A model generated the notes under the pieces. That model did no database searches and was not told where the DNA came from. It worked only from the letters and a program-made list of their open reading frames with translations. The position numbers and the translations under genes were made by a program. This document shows, piece by piece, positions 34,500-45,115 of a stretch of 64,000 nt of DNA. The DNA lies in the NCBI GenBank assembly GCA_029204225.1, contig CM055095.1:9826243-9890242 (forward strand), written 5' to 3'. This DNA is from Diphasiastrum complanatum (lineage: Eukaryota > Streptophyta > Lycopodiopsida > Lycopodiales > Lycopodiaceae). Within the stretch, counting starts at the first letter, position 1. Every line of letters starts with the position of its first letter.

Positions 34500-35465
34500 C
34501 CAAGCAGCAGGTGTGCAAGTTCATAAATCTTCAATCAGGTGTGCAAGTGCTTACTATTTGTTGTGCAAGTGCATAATCCCTCAAAAGTTTGTTTTGCGAG
34601 TTCCTAAACCCTCAGAAGTTTATTGTGCGAATCATTTCCAATTTTTTTTGCATTCTTCCAATCTGTGCGAGTCATTTCCAGGTTGTTTTTTGCATTCTTC
34701 CAATCTCTGCGAGTCATTTTGCCTTGTTTTTTGCATTCTTCCAATCTGTGTGAGTCATTTTGACTTGTTTTTTGACTTATTGAGGTTTGTGCGAGTCGTT
34801 TTGACTTATTAATTTTGCATCGTTCCCTTGTGCAAGTTAGTTCTAGTTGTTTTGGGAGTCCTTCAACCCTGTGCGAGTCATTTTGACTTGTTTTTTGACA
34901 TTCTTAAGGTGCGAGTTCCTTCATTTCCATGACTTATTCTACATCAGAAGGCCTTGTGCGAGTTATGTGCCCCTGAATGTGTGAAGTAATCGAAACCACC
35001 TAAACGATGTATGTGATAGCGGTTTTGCTCGCACTATTGGATGTCTAACTGAATGCTTTGCTAAAGTGTCCTTTTCAAGTTGCTGAAACACAAGTAGTTG
35101 TTTTATGAAATTTTGTTTATTGATGTCATCATGGAAATTCATTGTCAAATTTCTCACCCATTTTGATCTTCCCGCCATTTTTCTGACTCATCAACAAAAA
35201 TATCTCTCTGATCTTTCAATATTTTGATTTGCCATTAGCCAATATACTACGTGATCTACCTTGTACTAGACCGACGAGTCAAAAGTTGTCTCTGACTCGC
35301 ACCTGTCTGACTCACCCATTTTCTGGCTCGTCACTTGCTCCATCTGACTTGCCACCTTCCCAGACAACTTTGATTTATCAATTATAGTGAGTAGGTAGCT
35401 CGGCGAGTCAAAAAGTTCCGACTTGTGCATGCTTGACTCGCCGATCTCTGACTCGCCAACTGTGA
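34500..35465. repeat. Motif-rich region: GCGAGTCA copies, then TGACTCGC copies
   Basis: Between 34627 and 34965 the word GCGAGTCA and near variants recur (exact at 34667, 34709, 34873), partly as a 41-42-bp tandem repeat with GCATTCTTCCAATCT (34649, 34691, 34732). From 35271 to 35465 the reverse complement TGACTCGC(C) and variants recur (about 35292, 35430-35455), with one GGCGAGTCA at about 35401. This is the same motif as in 7969-8158. The block lies upstream of the copia LTR TATA box at 35875. Confidence 0.8.
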
Positions 35466-35874
35466 AAACCAAAAATTTTCCCAGACATTTGACAATCAGA
35501 ACCCATCTATATTTTTCTATTATTTTCATTTTTCTCGATTGCCTTTTGGTTTCACATTTACGCCGCCATCCATCCATCTTACTTTTATTTTGATCCCGAT
35601 TTGTGTGAAAGATTCAACTAGTTTGATCATATTTGCTATATTTCCATATTTGGCATATTGAGGCCAACTTTGTTTTTAGACTTAGAGATTGACTTTTCAA
35701 AGCTCATTAGTCTAAATGTCATTTGAATAAACACTTTTTGAAAGTGTGGGAAAGTTAGAAGGCGAGTTTGAGTAGATTCAAATTTGAATGTCGGGTACTT
35801 TGAATCTAGACCCAAAAATAGTAGGGTTAGCATTTTGGAGAGAAAGCCAAGTGGCCAAATAGGGTTTGGACCTG

Positions 35875-36263
35875 TTATAAAAGGATGTAACTCATGGAGA
35901 GAGTGATCTTCTCTCTTCTCTATCTCATTTCATGCTTATACATGGTTCTCTTGGGTTTTACTATTCATTGGTGCACTATACTTGTGATTGCATGCAATTT
36001 TATGTGTAGAATGATCTATATTTGTTATTTTTGGATCCACATGTGTGAAATACAGTAGCTTGCTAGTTTTGTACGGACAGAAACAGTACTTTATCTTTTC
36101 ATTCAAGCTTGATCAAGTTCTATTAGTGTTTGCATCTCATTTTGTGTGTAGATGCTGATTTTTCTACATTGGTGAGATTGGTAGTGTATTTCTCTTTCTA
36201 ACCAAAGATCTTTCAAGTGGATTGGATCTTAATGATATGAAATCCTTCACATGGTATCAGAGC
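35875..36263 (+). mobile_element. Ty1/copia 5' LTR end with TATA box and primer binding site
   Basis: TTATAAAAGG at 35875-35884 is a good LTR promoter TATA. The LTR ends in CTTCACA at 36251 and is followed at once by TGGTATCAGAGC (36252-36263), the standard site for initiator-methionine tRNA. The LTR start was not found; the TGACTCGC-rich block upstream may be its U3 part. The gag ORF follows at 36842. Confidence 0.85.
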
Positions 36264-36841
36264 TTTTGTTTCAGGTTATGAAAGAGAAAATCAGATCTAT
36301 CAATGATTTGGTGAAGATGTCAAGGCTAGAGCATGCTAGAGGGGATTCTACACCAAAATCGAGTTTTTTGCTTTTGTAGATCAAGACCCTATATAGGTCT
36401 ATAAACTTGATCAGTTCCACTTGTTGATTTCAAATATTGGATTTGGCCAATTTTTGGATATCAGCCTAAGTGGTGGCTATTAGATTGCATAATCAAAATT
36501 TCAACATTTGCAAGTAGATTTGGAATAGTCAATCTTTTGTGATTTTGACAAAACCCTAATTTTGATTGGATCTCTAGATAGTGAGGTTGTTGGACTTCAT
36601 TTGAGTGTGTTTCAATCTTAGGAAGTGGCAAAAGTCACTATATTGAGGATAGATCATAGGTTGATCAAGATTCCATGATTCTATGTGTTGATTTGCTTGG
36701 TATAAGTGCTAGAAGAGAATTTGTGAGATAGTTTCAAATCTTGGTGATTTCTTTTGAAAGCATTTTTTGTTGTTCAAAGGAGTGTTTTTTGCATTGAAAC
36801 AGGCTGAAAAAGAAGATCAGGTCATTGCTACATGGCAACCT

Positions 36842-38142
36842 CAATTGGAGTCATGTTGGAAGCCAATGATAGGCTTACCTCAAGTAGCTATTCATTGTGG
36901 AAAGTGGGGATGGAGTCAATTCTTGAGATGAATGATGTTTTGGATATTGTTGTAGGTTTGGAGGAGAGACCAGCAACATAACAAGATCAAGTGAGGTATG
37001 ATAAGAGGGCCAAGAAGGCTCTACACATGGTAAAGATGAATGTTACCAATGAGCTTCTCAAGGAAGTTGGTAAGTGCGCATCATCTTTGGAAGCTTGGGA
37101 TTCATTGAAGAAGCTTTAGGAATCCAAGTCTACTTCTAGAGTGTTGACTCTAATAAGGCAAATGTTTTCTTGTTTAAAAAAGAATGAAGAAAGTCCAAGT
37201 AATTTTGTTTTGAGGATGAAAGCATTGAATGATAAGTTGGCTTGCATTGATGAAAGCATTAAGGAAGGAGAGCTTATTCAAGTGATTCTTAATGGCTTGT
37301 TGGATGCTCATGCTGACATTGTTCAAAGTATTGCTATTCAGAAGACTTTGCCAAGTTTGATGGATCTTCAAGAGATCTTGATCAATGAAGAATATAGGTT
37401 TCAAGCAAGAGGTGGATCTACATCGACACTTCAAAAGGATGCTATGTTTACAAAGGGCAAATTCAAGCGCAAAACCAAAAGTAAGTGGTCTAAAGGGCAA
37501 GATCAAGTGGATGCTTCTTCAAGTGGCAAAAAGAAGGATAGATCAAAGCTCAAGTGCTTTTATTGTGGCATCAAAGGACACTTTGCAAGTGAGTGCTACA
37601 AGAAGAAGAGAGATCAAAGAGACAAGCAAGGTAATCTTACTCTTGATGAGGATGGTTTGGATGTTCAAGATGCAAATGATGATGCTTTTGTGATGTCTTC
37701 ATGTGTGCTTGCTAATGATGGAGATCTAGATCCTTGGTGGATTGATAGTGGAGCAAGTTCACACATGACCTATCACAAAGAGTACTTCACTTCTTTGTTG
37801 GCATATGGAGATTACAAGAGGGTGATCTACACAGCCAATGATAGTGAGTGTGCAATCAAAGGGATTGGCACAATTCCTATTTCTCTCTCTACAAATAGGA
37901 ATGTTCATTTGGAGGATGTCTTGTTTATTCCATCTATTATCAAGAATTTGCTTAGTGTGAGTCAAATGCTAAATAAAGGCCTCAAGGTGGAGTTTGATGG
38001 AGATGCTTGTATGATCAAAAGGAAGGATGTCTTGATTGGAAAAGGTAAAAGGCAAGGGAAGTTGTTCAAACTAGATGCTTGTGTTATTGCTAACCAAGTT
38101 GGATGTGTTGCAAGAGAGCAAATTTATGATACATGCACTTAA
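36842..38142 (+). pseudogene. Ty1/copia gag-protease ORF, truncated
   Basis: The gag starts at 36842 (MATSIGVMLEANDRLTSSSY, SLWKVGMESILEM), has stops after EERPAT and in LKKL*ESKS, and from 37141 is open for 333 codons: LIRQMFSCLKKNEESPSNFV, VILNGLLDAHADIV, a CCHC zinc knuckle CFYCGIKGHFASEC (about 37556-37597), a Lys-rich basic stretch before it, and the protease with WWIDSGASSHMTYH (37735-37776) and VLFIPSIIKNLLSVSQM. It ends in the region that should lead into GAG-pre-integrase; beyond 38150 a gypsy sequence begins. With only two stops in gag it is among the best-preserved copia pieces here. The rest of the element may have been lost when the chromovirus inserted or by recombination. Confidence 0.92.
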
Positions 38143-38218
38143 AACTTGGAGGTGTTACCTTTATGTTAGTCAGTTTATAGTGTATATAGTTCACCAACCT
38201 CTAAAGTAATTTTGTAAT

Positions 38219-39866
38219 CAGAACTATCTGAGGGGTCGTAAAGCTCATTGGGCTGAGCTTATGCAAGAATTTGATCATGAGATCCGATATGTCAAGGGCA
38301 GCTCTAACCAAGTTGCGGATGCGCTTAGTCGGATTGGTGAACTAGATGAATTTTCATTCACCCAAATTTTCACTGATTTATATCTTTCACTGAGAGGGAG
38401 GTGTGAATCGGATTCTCATTTTGGTCCCATCTGAAAGATGGTGGAGACAGGAAAAAATGAGAGTGGAATAGAGATTTACTCACAAGAGTCTCAGGTTCCT
38501 AGGAAAGATAAGAAGATAGCAGAACAGTTCTCTATCCTAGGTGAGTTACTATGTCGGAATGGGAAAATTTGTGTATCAGCGGAGATGAGATAAAGAAGAG
38601 GATTCTTTATGAGTGTCATGACGTTCTATGTGTAGGCCATCCGAGTATACAAAGGACTTTGGACTTGGTCAGAAGAGAGTTTTATTGGCCAAAGCTCAAG
38701 CCATTGGTTGAGTCTTATGTGATTAAATGTAGACCTTGTCAGTTAGCCAAAGCTGAACTCTTGAAGAGTGGAGGGTTGTTACATCCCCTAGATATTTCTT
38801 AGAAACGATGGAAAAGTATATCTATGGATTTTGTGGTTGGACTTCCAAAGACCCAATGCCAAAATAATTCTATTTGGGTTGTGGTGGATAGGTTGACAAA
38901 GTTAGCTACTTTATACCAGTCAAGTCAACTGCTAAGGCTTCGGATTTAGCCCAGATATTTGTGGAAAGATTATTTAGGCTTTATGGACTACCAAGTGATA
39001 CAATTAGTGATAGAGATCCTAAATTTATAGGTCACTTTTGGTCAGCTGTATTCCATAAGCTAGAAACCTCGCTTAGTATTAGTTATTCTGATCATCCTGA
39101 ATCAGATGGCCAAACTGAGAGAACTAATCAGACTATGGAGGATATGTTGAGAACATATGTGTCTCACAGGCAATCTCAGTGGGAAGATTATGTTTCTTTG
39201 ATTGAGTTTGCTTATAACAGTAGGAAACATTCTGCTACTAGTTATAGTCCATTTATGCTGATGTACAATTTTCAACCTAGATCTCCAGTAAATGTGGAGA
39301 CAAAGTCTGTTAAGATCCATAAAGCTGCGGATATCTTGTATGATATGCATGAAATGTTGCAAGTGGCCTATGATTATATCTGGAGTGTTCAAGATAGAGC
39401 TAAGCACTATGACGATCTTAAGAGATCTCCCAGAGTTCTGAAAGCTGATGACTGGGCATATCTTAGAATACCTAAGGATTCTAAGACTATGCGTATGGGA
39501 AAGCATTATAAATTGTCTATTATATATTGTGGAACGTTTTGGATTATAAATAAAATTAGTTCTTTAGTTTACGAACTAGATCTTCAGAACAAGTCTATAG
39601 CTCACCCTATGTTTCATGTAAGCCGATTAAAATTAAGTTTACATGAAGGTGATGTAGTTGGTTCAGAGGAAGATTTTACCCATTTGGAGGACTTATTGCT
39701 TAGTGTTCTTTTGGAACCTAAAAAGGTACTCATAACAAAAAATAAACAATTGAGAAATCGTTCTATCTCTGAGTGCTTGATTAGGTGGAAGGGACGGACT
39801 GAGAATAATGATTCATGGGAGCGGGTCGAAAGCAAAAAGAAGAACTTCCTTGGTTTTCACTTCTAG
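38219..39866 (+). pseudogene. Ty3/gypsy chromovirus pol end: RNase H tail, integrase, chromodomain-like tail
   Basis: RNase H tail EIRYVKGSSNQVADALSRI (38280-38336). The integrase zinc finger (38605-38745) keeps the HHCC set: C-H in YECHDVLCVGHPSIQ and the Cys pair in IKCRPCQLAKAE. The core keeps D in [12 protein letters not shown] in TISDRDPKFIGHFW and E in SDGQTERTNQTMEDM, so the DDE triad is intact, but a stop (after HPLDIS) and a frameshift near 38910 break it. From 38961 the frame is open for 301 codons. The end, ISECLIRWKGRTENNDSWER, matches the core of a chromodomain, which places the element among chromoviruses. The 5' half of the element is missing; copia sequence ends at 38142. Confidence 0.93.
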
Positions 39867-39890
39867 ATATAGAAGTGGTTCAAGGGGGGA

Positions 39891-40330
39891 TGTCATGTAT
39901 AAGGGAATTGAAATAATTCCTGACGTGGAAAGCCGGTCACTCCAGTTGTATGTGATTATTAATTATGCTACATCATTTCGGACATGGTCGTATCAACAAT
40001 TATTAATCATATGAGGGCCCAGACCTATAATTGGATATAGGAGCAGTTGCATGGTGAATGACTACTTTAATACAAGAATAGGAGGTCAATAGCTTAATAT
40101 AGGTTGCATGGAGATCCTAAGGAGAATATTCTCTTCTCGTGGAGAGAATACATACCATGGAAACTCGCCCATCTCCCTATTGGAGTATCATATTCTTAAG
40201 CCATATTCCCTCTCCTCTCTTGTATTCATGCCTTGTGGCTTGGGGGTGAAGGGTTAGGGTATTGACTAGCCTCTTCATGTTGGTTGGGTGGTTTATGCTC
40301 CATAGGTGTCCTTTTGGTTTGCATGTGACA
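39891..40330 (+). mobile_element. 3' LTR of the chromovirus
   Basis: It begins TGTCATGTATAAGG right after the polypurine tract CAAGGGGGGA and ends GCATGTGACA, giving 440 bp with TGTCA/TGACA ends. Length, ends and parts of the sequence resemble the 445-bp LTR at 26346, but they are different subfamilies. No partner 5' LTR is in the window. Confidence 0.82.
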
Positions 40331-40439
40331 GGATTCTTGAAGATCTTCACTTGGCAATCATTATACTATCCCAATGCATTTCATAGATGGAGATAATGGC
40401 AACTGAGTGCCTATCTATGCCAACCAGCTTAGAGGTACC

Positions 40440-43210
40440 AGATTTAGAGCTCCCATCAAGTGTTATTGATGCAGAGAAAACCATAGAATTGCCGAGTGCC
40501 CTAACAAACCACAAGGCAACTTTGTAGCTTTATGCCGTGATTGCGGGTATGGACATCCATATCTCACGTGTCCAATGAGAAGGAGAAACAAGGAGAGGTC
40601 TTTGCCCCTTTACGCCTAATGAGTCTGGTAGGAGAGCCCAAGGCATCTACAATGTCGGTATTCATCCAGACTAGAGCCCAGAAATGAAAAGAGAAGGAGC
40701 CATCCAAATTTGCCACTACCAGTCCTGCTAGTGGATCATCTGGCTCCTTATACGTAGGTGAATACCCTAATCCCACAGACGAGCAAGATAAATTTAGACA
40801 AATGAAGGAGTTGGTGAAAGAAGTTCAAGATCTATACCAAGCTAGAGAGGCAGCCTGAGAGCATGACCAATGTCAACCCGCCGAAGGTGAGAACGATCAA
40901 TGGCCCTCCGCTTCCCCTCACTCCCTAGTAAATCCAAGGTTACTACAGTTCATCCGTGAAACTGGAAAGAATGTGAATGAGCATTATAGTTTCAAAGTCC
41001 TTTTCCATAGTAAGGAAGAGGGGAAAGGCCCCACCACTGTCCTCATCGATCTATTGAGAAGTGATGTCAGAATGCCCTTAGGCACCTTACTCAAAACACA
41101 TCCAACCCCCTGGGAAGGATTGAAGACTTACATAGACAGACCATGTAGTGAGAAACTTGAAGTGCACCCTACCAATTTGGTGCTATATGTAGAGGTAGAG
41201 GGATCACAACCAGTCCACCAAATAGGGGTAGGTTGGGAGAAAGATGCCATCATGTAACCATTTCAATCACACATCGAGGATTTCCACAAGAATCAACCAT
41301 AGTCGATGGAGGATCCGGAGTGAACATCATTTCCTCCAAGCTTTATCATGAATGGGGTCTTACTCATTTGTTAGTACTCTTTTTACGATTCGACTAGATG
41401 AACAATCTAGAGTGAAACCATTAGACATAGCCAATGAAGTGCACAACAAAGTAGTCGGAGTTCGTTTCGTGCTAGATTTTGTAGTCTTGGATTTGCCTGA
41501 TTCTCCCCAATCTTATAGTGTCCTACTTGGTAGAACGTGGCTCAGAACCTCACAAGTTCTTCATGACTGGGGACAGAACCGTATCATGCTGCAAAATCAT
41601 GATTCCGTAGTCAAGATTGACCCTGATACTAGATCACAAAACCTACCAACCAAAGAGCCACGGTTTCTAGCTCTGTCACTACTATCCATTCTAACGAGGA
41701 GTCAAACAGTGAATGTCTTTGGAGGAAAATTGTCATACATGATGATTTGCAAACAGATATAGTAAACTGGACCAAAGCCCTAGCTCTGGTGGATTGTCTT
41801 TAGTTTGATGTCTCATTTGTTGAGCAATCGCCAAAGTGAAGGTCGACCATAGATTCATTTTATGATGAAGACGACATTCTGATCAAGCGATTAGCACAAC
41901 CAACGAAGAAATCTAGCAAAGGCCATCAAGACTCTGTACCACTATTTATGATGAGCCTAGAGGCTATACCCCAAGAGCCACTGCAAGGGATCTGTAGTGA
42001 GAAGGAAATAGAGGTTTCTTAGGTGTTCACGCTGGAAGAAGTTTGAGAGTATGAGAACGAAGATTTCCTCCACTATGTAGATCCTGATCGTTTTAAAGCC
42101 GCATCAAAATTTCGAAGTGCTAGATCCACGAAAGCCGATAGTAACCAAAAATCTCATCGAAATAGCATAACCCCACGAGACAATGTAGTTGTTGACCAAC
42201 CAGGAGTTACATGAGAAAATCCTCCACGATGTCGTAGAAAAACCCAAGCCTATGCATGATGTGCCACAATACTTCAAGGAATATTACGAGATGGATGAAG
42301 TAGTAGTGGTCATGCCCAAAGCTAAGAGAGAACCCATAGAAGAAACCTCCCAAGGAGCCAATGTTTACGAAGTCAATCCAGAACGAAAGAGATAGATCAA
42401 GTTGAAGAGGAAAGTCATATGGTATTAGTAGGAGAAGATGTAGAAGGAGAGGAACTCGAGGATCTCAAGGTACTTCTTTGCAAGTATCGCGACTGTCTTG
42501 CTTGGAATTATGCTGAGCTAGAGGGCATATCGCCAGATGTTGTGGTTCACACCATTCCACTGGTTGATGGTGCAAAACTCGAAGTTAGTAGAACCTATAG
42601 GTCTAATCCGCATTACGCCTAGCTAATCCAAGAAGAACCGAAAAAGCTTCTAGATGTAGAATTCATCTACGAGATGGAACACATTGATTGGGTATCACCT
42701 ATTGTGTAGTACCTAAGAAAAATAGAAAACCCAGAATCTGTGTGGACTACAAGAAACTTAACGTTGTAGCCAACAAGGACCATTTTCTTTTGCCATTCAT
42801 TGAAAATGTGTTAAAGAGAATAGCCGGAGTAGAAGCCTATATTTTTCTAGATGGATTTAGTGGCCATAATCAGGTGCAGATAGTCCCAAAAGATCATCAC
42901 AAGATTGCATTCTCCACTGAGTGGAGAACGTATGCATATAGAGTGATGTCATTTGGATTGTGCAATGCTCTCAACACTTTCCAACGAGTAATGAGTTATG
43001 TCTTCAAGGAATTTCTACTGAATTTTTTTGAAATTTTCATGGACAACTTGTGTGTCCACTCCTCTAGAGCTCAACATCTAGCTTGATGAGAAAGTGTTCA
43101 TCCAGTGTCGATTATTCGGCACATCCCTAAACCTGGCCAAATACCAATTCCTGGTCATGCATGGCATAGTGCTAGGCTTTGTAGTTTTGTGGCATGGTAT
43201 CGCCAAATCA
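40440..43210 (+). pseudogene. Ty3/gypsy Tat-lineage gag end, protease and RT
   Basis: Gag end with zinc-knuckle-like motifs CRENHRIAEC and CRDCGYGHPYLTC (about 40470-40575). The retropepsin follows around 41300 with the active site IVDGGSGVNIISSKLYHEWG, and later YSVLLGRTWLR (41515-41550). Next comes a linker with LLCKYRDCLAWNYAELEGIS (42470-42530), typical of the segment before Tat RT. The RT follows at 42688-43200: RICVDYKKLN, FLDGFSGHNQVQIV, YRVMSFGLCNALNTFQRVM and FEIFMDNLCVHSS. The catalytic Y-x-D-D box reads F-M-D-N, so it would be inactive even without the many stops. The RT tail LAKYQFLVMHGIVLGFVV ends near 43200, where LTR-like sequence of another element starts. It directly abuts the chromovirus LTR. 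Confidence 0.9.
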
Positions 43211-43759
43211 AATGATGAGAGCACAAAGCAATAGCAGATGAAAATCGCATACTCGAAACTATCTCTGAGTAACTGAAAATTTTGTCTGATGCACTTCTGT
43301 TGATAAGCAATAAGCACTAATTTCAATACTCTAATTGAACTCTGTAAAGAAAAATTGAGCTAGAGAGTTATAGAAGTCTTTGATGATCAGCTATTTATAC
43401 TAAAGCAATTTAAGCATATCTGGTAGGACATCTAATCAGGTCATAGATCGCAATTGGCAGTTAGCCATAATGCGTTGTCATCCATCCAGTTAGGACTTCC
43501 TGAAAATTGATCTGAACAGCAGTTAGGGCACGTCTTTAGCTTTATAGCAAGCAGAACAATAACTATCGTTCTTCAACATGTCGACTCCTTCAACTTTCGT
43601 CGACATCTTCGATAGATCGGATGTTGTCCGATATTTCAGAGCCACCTGTTGAGCAATTCCAGAGTATTTTAACAAATTGTGTAGAGACACAAATAAAACT
43701 ACAGAATTCGATATATGAATGGATGTAGATTAAAGATCAATTATTTGAACGAATCATTC
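43211..43759. other. LTR-like non-coding sequence
   Basis: AT-rich, with TTATACTAAAGCAATTTAAG-type stretches. It probably belongs to the minus-strand copia element that follows, but ends and direct repeats could not be set. Confidence 0.35.
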
Positions 43760-44390
43760 CGATAGTAGAATAATCCAACAAAGTGTAGCTCAAAGAATAT
43801 TGTCTATGTACTCCAGATTCACTTAGAAAATCATGCATTGCATTTGAAATAAACTCTCCCCCTCCATTTGTATGTAGATATTTGATTTTCCTTCAAATAG
43901 TCTTTTGAATTGTTGGAAACACAGACATGTGTCTATTTTTTTCTTGATGAACATGATAGTAGTTCTTCAAGAATAATCATCGACAAATGTAATGAAATAC
44001 ATCGATCCATTGCATATTAGAGTCTATATCGGACCACAAAGATTGTAGTGAATAAGATCCAAAATGCCTTTAGCTCGATGACCTTGGCCTTTGGAAAATA
44101 TTAACCTTGCCTGCTTGCCAAGAATAAAAGTCTCACAAGTTTGTGTCGGTGAGGACTTGTTGATGTCGAAGCCTTCGACAAGTTTGTTGCAGAACATATA
44201 AGTGATGGTTCTCATATGCAGATGTCCAAGGCATTGGTGGCATAGAACATTCTTGTCGAATGAAGGTGTAGACACAGATTTTTCTTCAAAGGTGAGTGCA
44301 CATTCATGACTTAATGTATAGAGATGACCATCTCTATACCCTTTAACCAGAATGTTTGAGTTGTCATTGCGAATGAGGCATTGATCTGCA
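43760..44390 (-). pseudogene. Ty1/copia GAG-pre-integrase and integrase start
   Basis: Read downward from 44390: GYRDGHLYTLSHECALTFEE, then KNVLCHQCLGHLHMRTITYM (44250-44200), which is the HxxxC-type GAG-pre-integrase knuckle, then ETFILGKQARLIFSKGQGHR and ILDLIHYNLCGPI (44060-44025), then after a stop MYFITFVDDYS (about 44000) of the integrase core, and KSNIYIQMEGES. Several stops. Confidence 0.85.
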
Positions 44391-44524
44391 TCGAAAATGA
44401 TAGTGTGGCCTCAATTAGCAATTCAACTGACCGATAGTAGGTTCTTGGTCAAGATTGGAACAAACAAAACATTCTCAATAAGTCAAGATGAACCATCGTC
44501 AAATATTCCAAGAACGTGCAAACT

Positions 44525-44575
44525 CAAAACTGGTAAAAGAATCAAAACACTGAGGTCAGACAACGGGGGCATGAC
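44525..44575 (+). pseudogene. Isolated copia integrase scrap on the opposite strand
   Basis: GKRIKTLRSDNGG is the conserved integrase core motif of copia, here on the plus strand only ~140 bp from a minus-strand copia piece. It breaks off immediately. It marks an inversion or template-switch junction between two copia fragments. Confidence 0.6.
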
Positions 44576-45055
44576 ATATTGTTTGCCCCTAAAATTCATG
44601 TCTTGATCAAATTTAGGCCCTTTTGAAGATTTTCCAATGCTTCAAGGAACATAGATCTGAGCTTTGACAACAAAAATTTTAAATGTTGCAAACGTTAATT
44701 TGATGTTTTCAAAAAAAAATTATAATGGCCATGTTGTTTATATGAAGCCTACTCCTCTTGTATAAGTTCTCGATTGATGCAATAGACTAGTTAATTGCTC
44801 CTTTATCTTTCCTTAAGCCAATTCCCCTGTAATTTTTCCATTTACCAAGTACATTTGTTTCCATGAGTTTTTTCCTCCATGGTTTTGCCCATTCCTTTCA
44901 TTTGCTTGACAACTTCCAACAAACAATATTCATAAAAAGTGGAATCATATTCACATTCATTTGCACAACTTGAATTCACTATATATAAAAAAATTGGTTC
45001 ATCAAAAAATTAATAAACTAAGTAAAATTATCTTTCACCTATCATCCAAGTGTTG

Positions 45056-45115
45056 TCTTGGTTGGTTAGCTTGGCATCCAAAATTCTTTTGTCCCAGGTT
45101 CAAGCCCCTCTTGGG
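45056..45115 (+). mobile_element. tRNA-derived SINE-like head, copy 2
   Basis: A-box-like TGGTTGGTTAGCTTGG (45059-45074) and B-box GGTTCAAGCC (45097-45106) sit at tRNA-like spacing and share the intervening CATCCAAA with the minus-strand copy at 595-655. A cloverleaf is not complete, so it is not called a tRNA gene. Confidence 0.6.

Noticed and set aside
34432-34812. 126-codon frame with FLHSSNLCES-type repeats
   Set aside because: The protein repeat is only the translation of the 41-42-bp DNA tandem repeat in a region with LTR features.
45056-45115. Possible tRNA gene
   Set aside because: Pol III boxes are present but no full cloverleaf or anticodon arm could be paired by eye; a second diverged copy supports a SINE instead.
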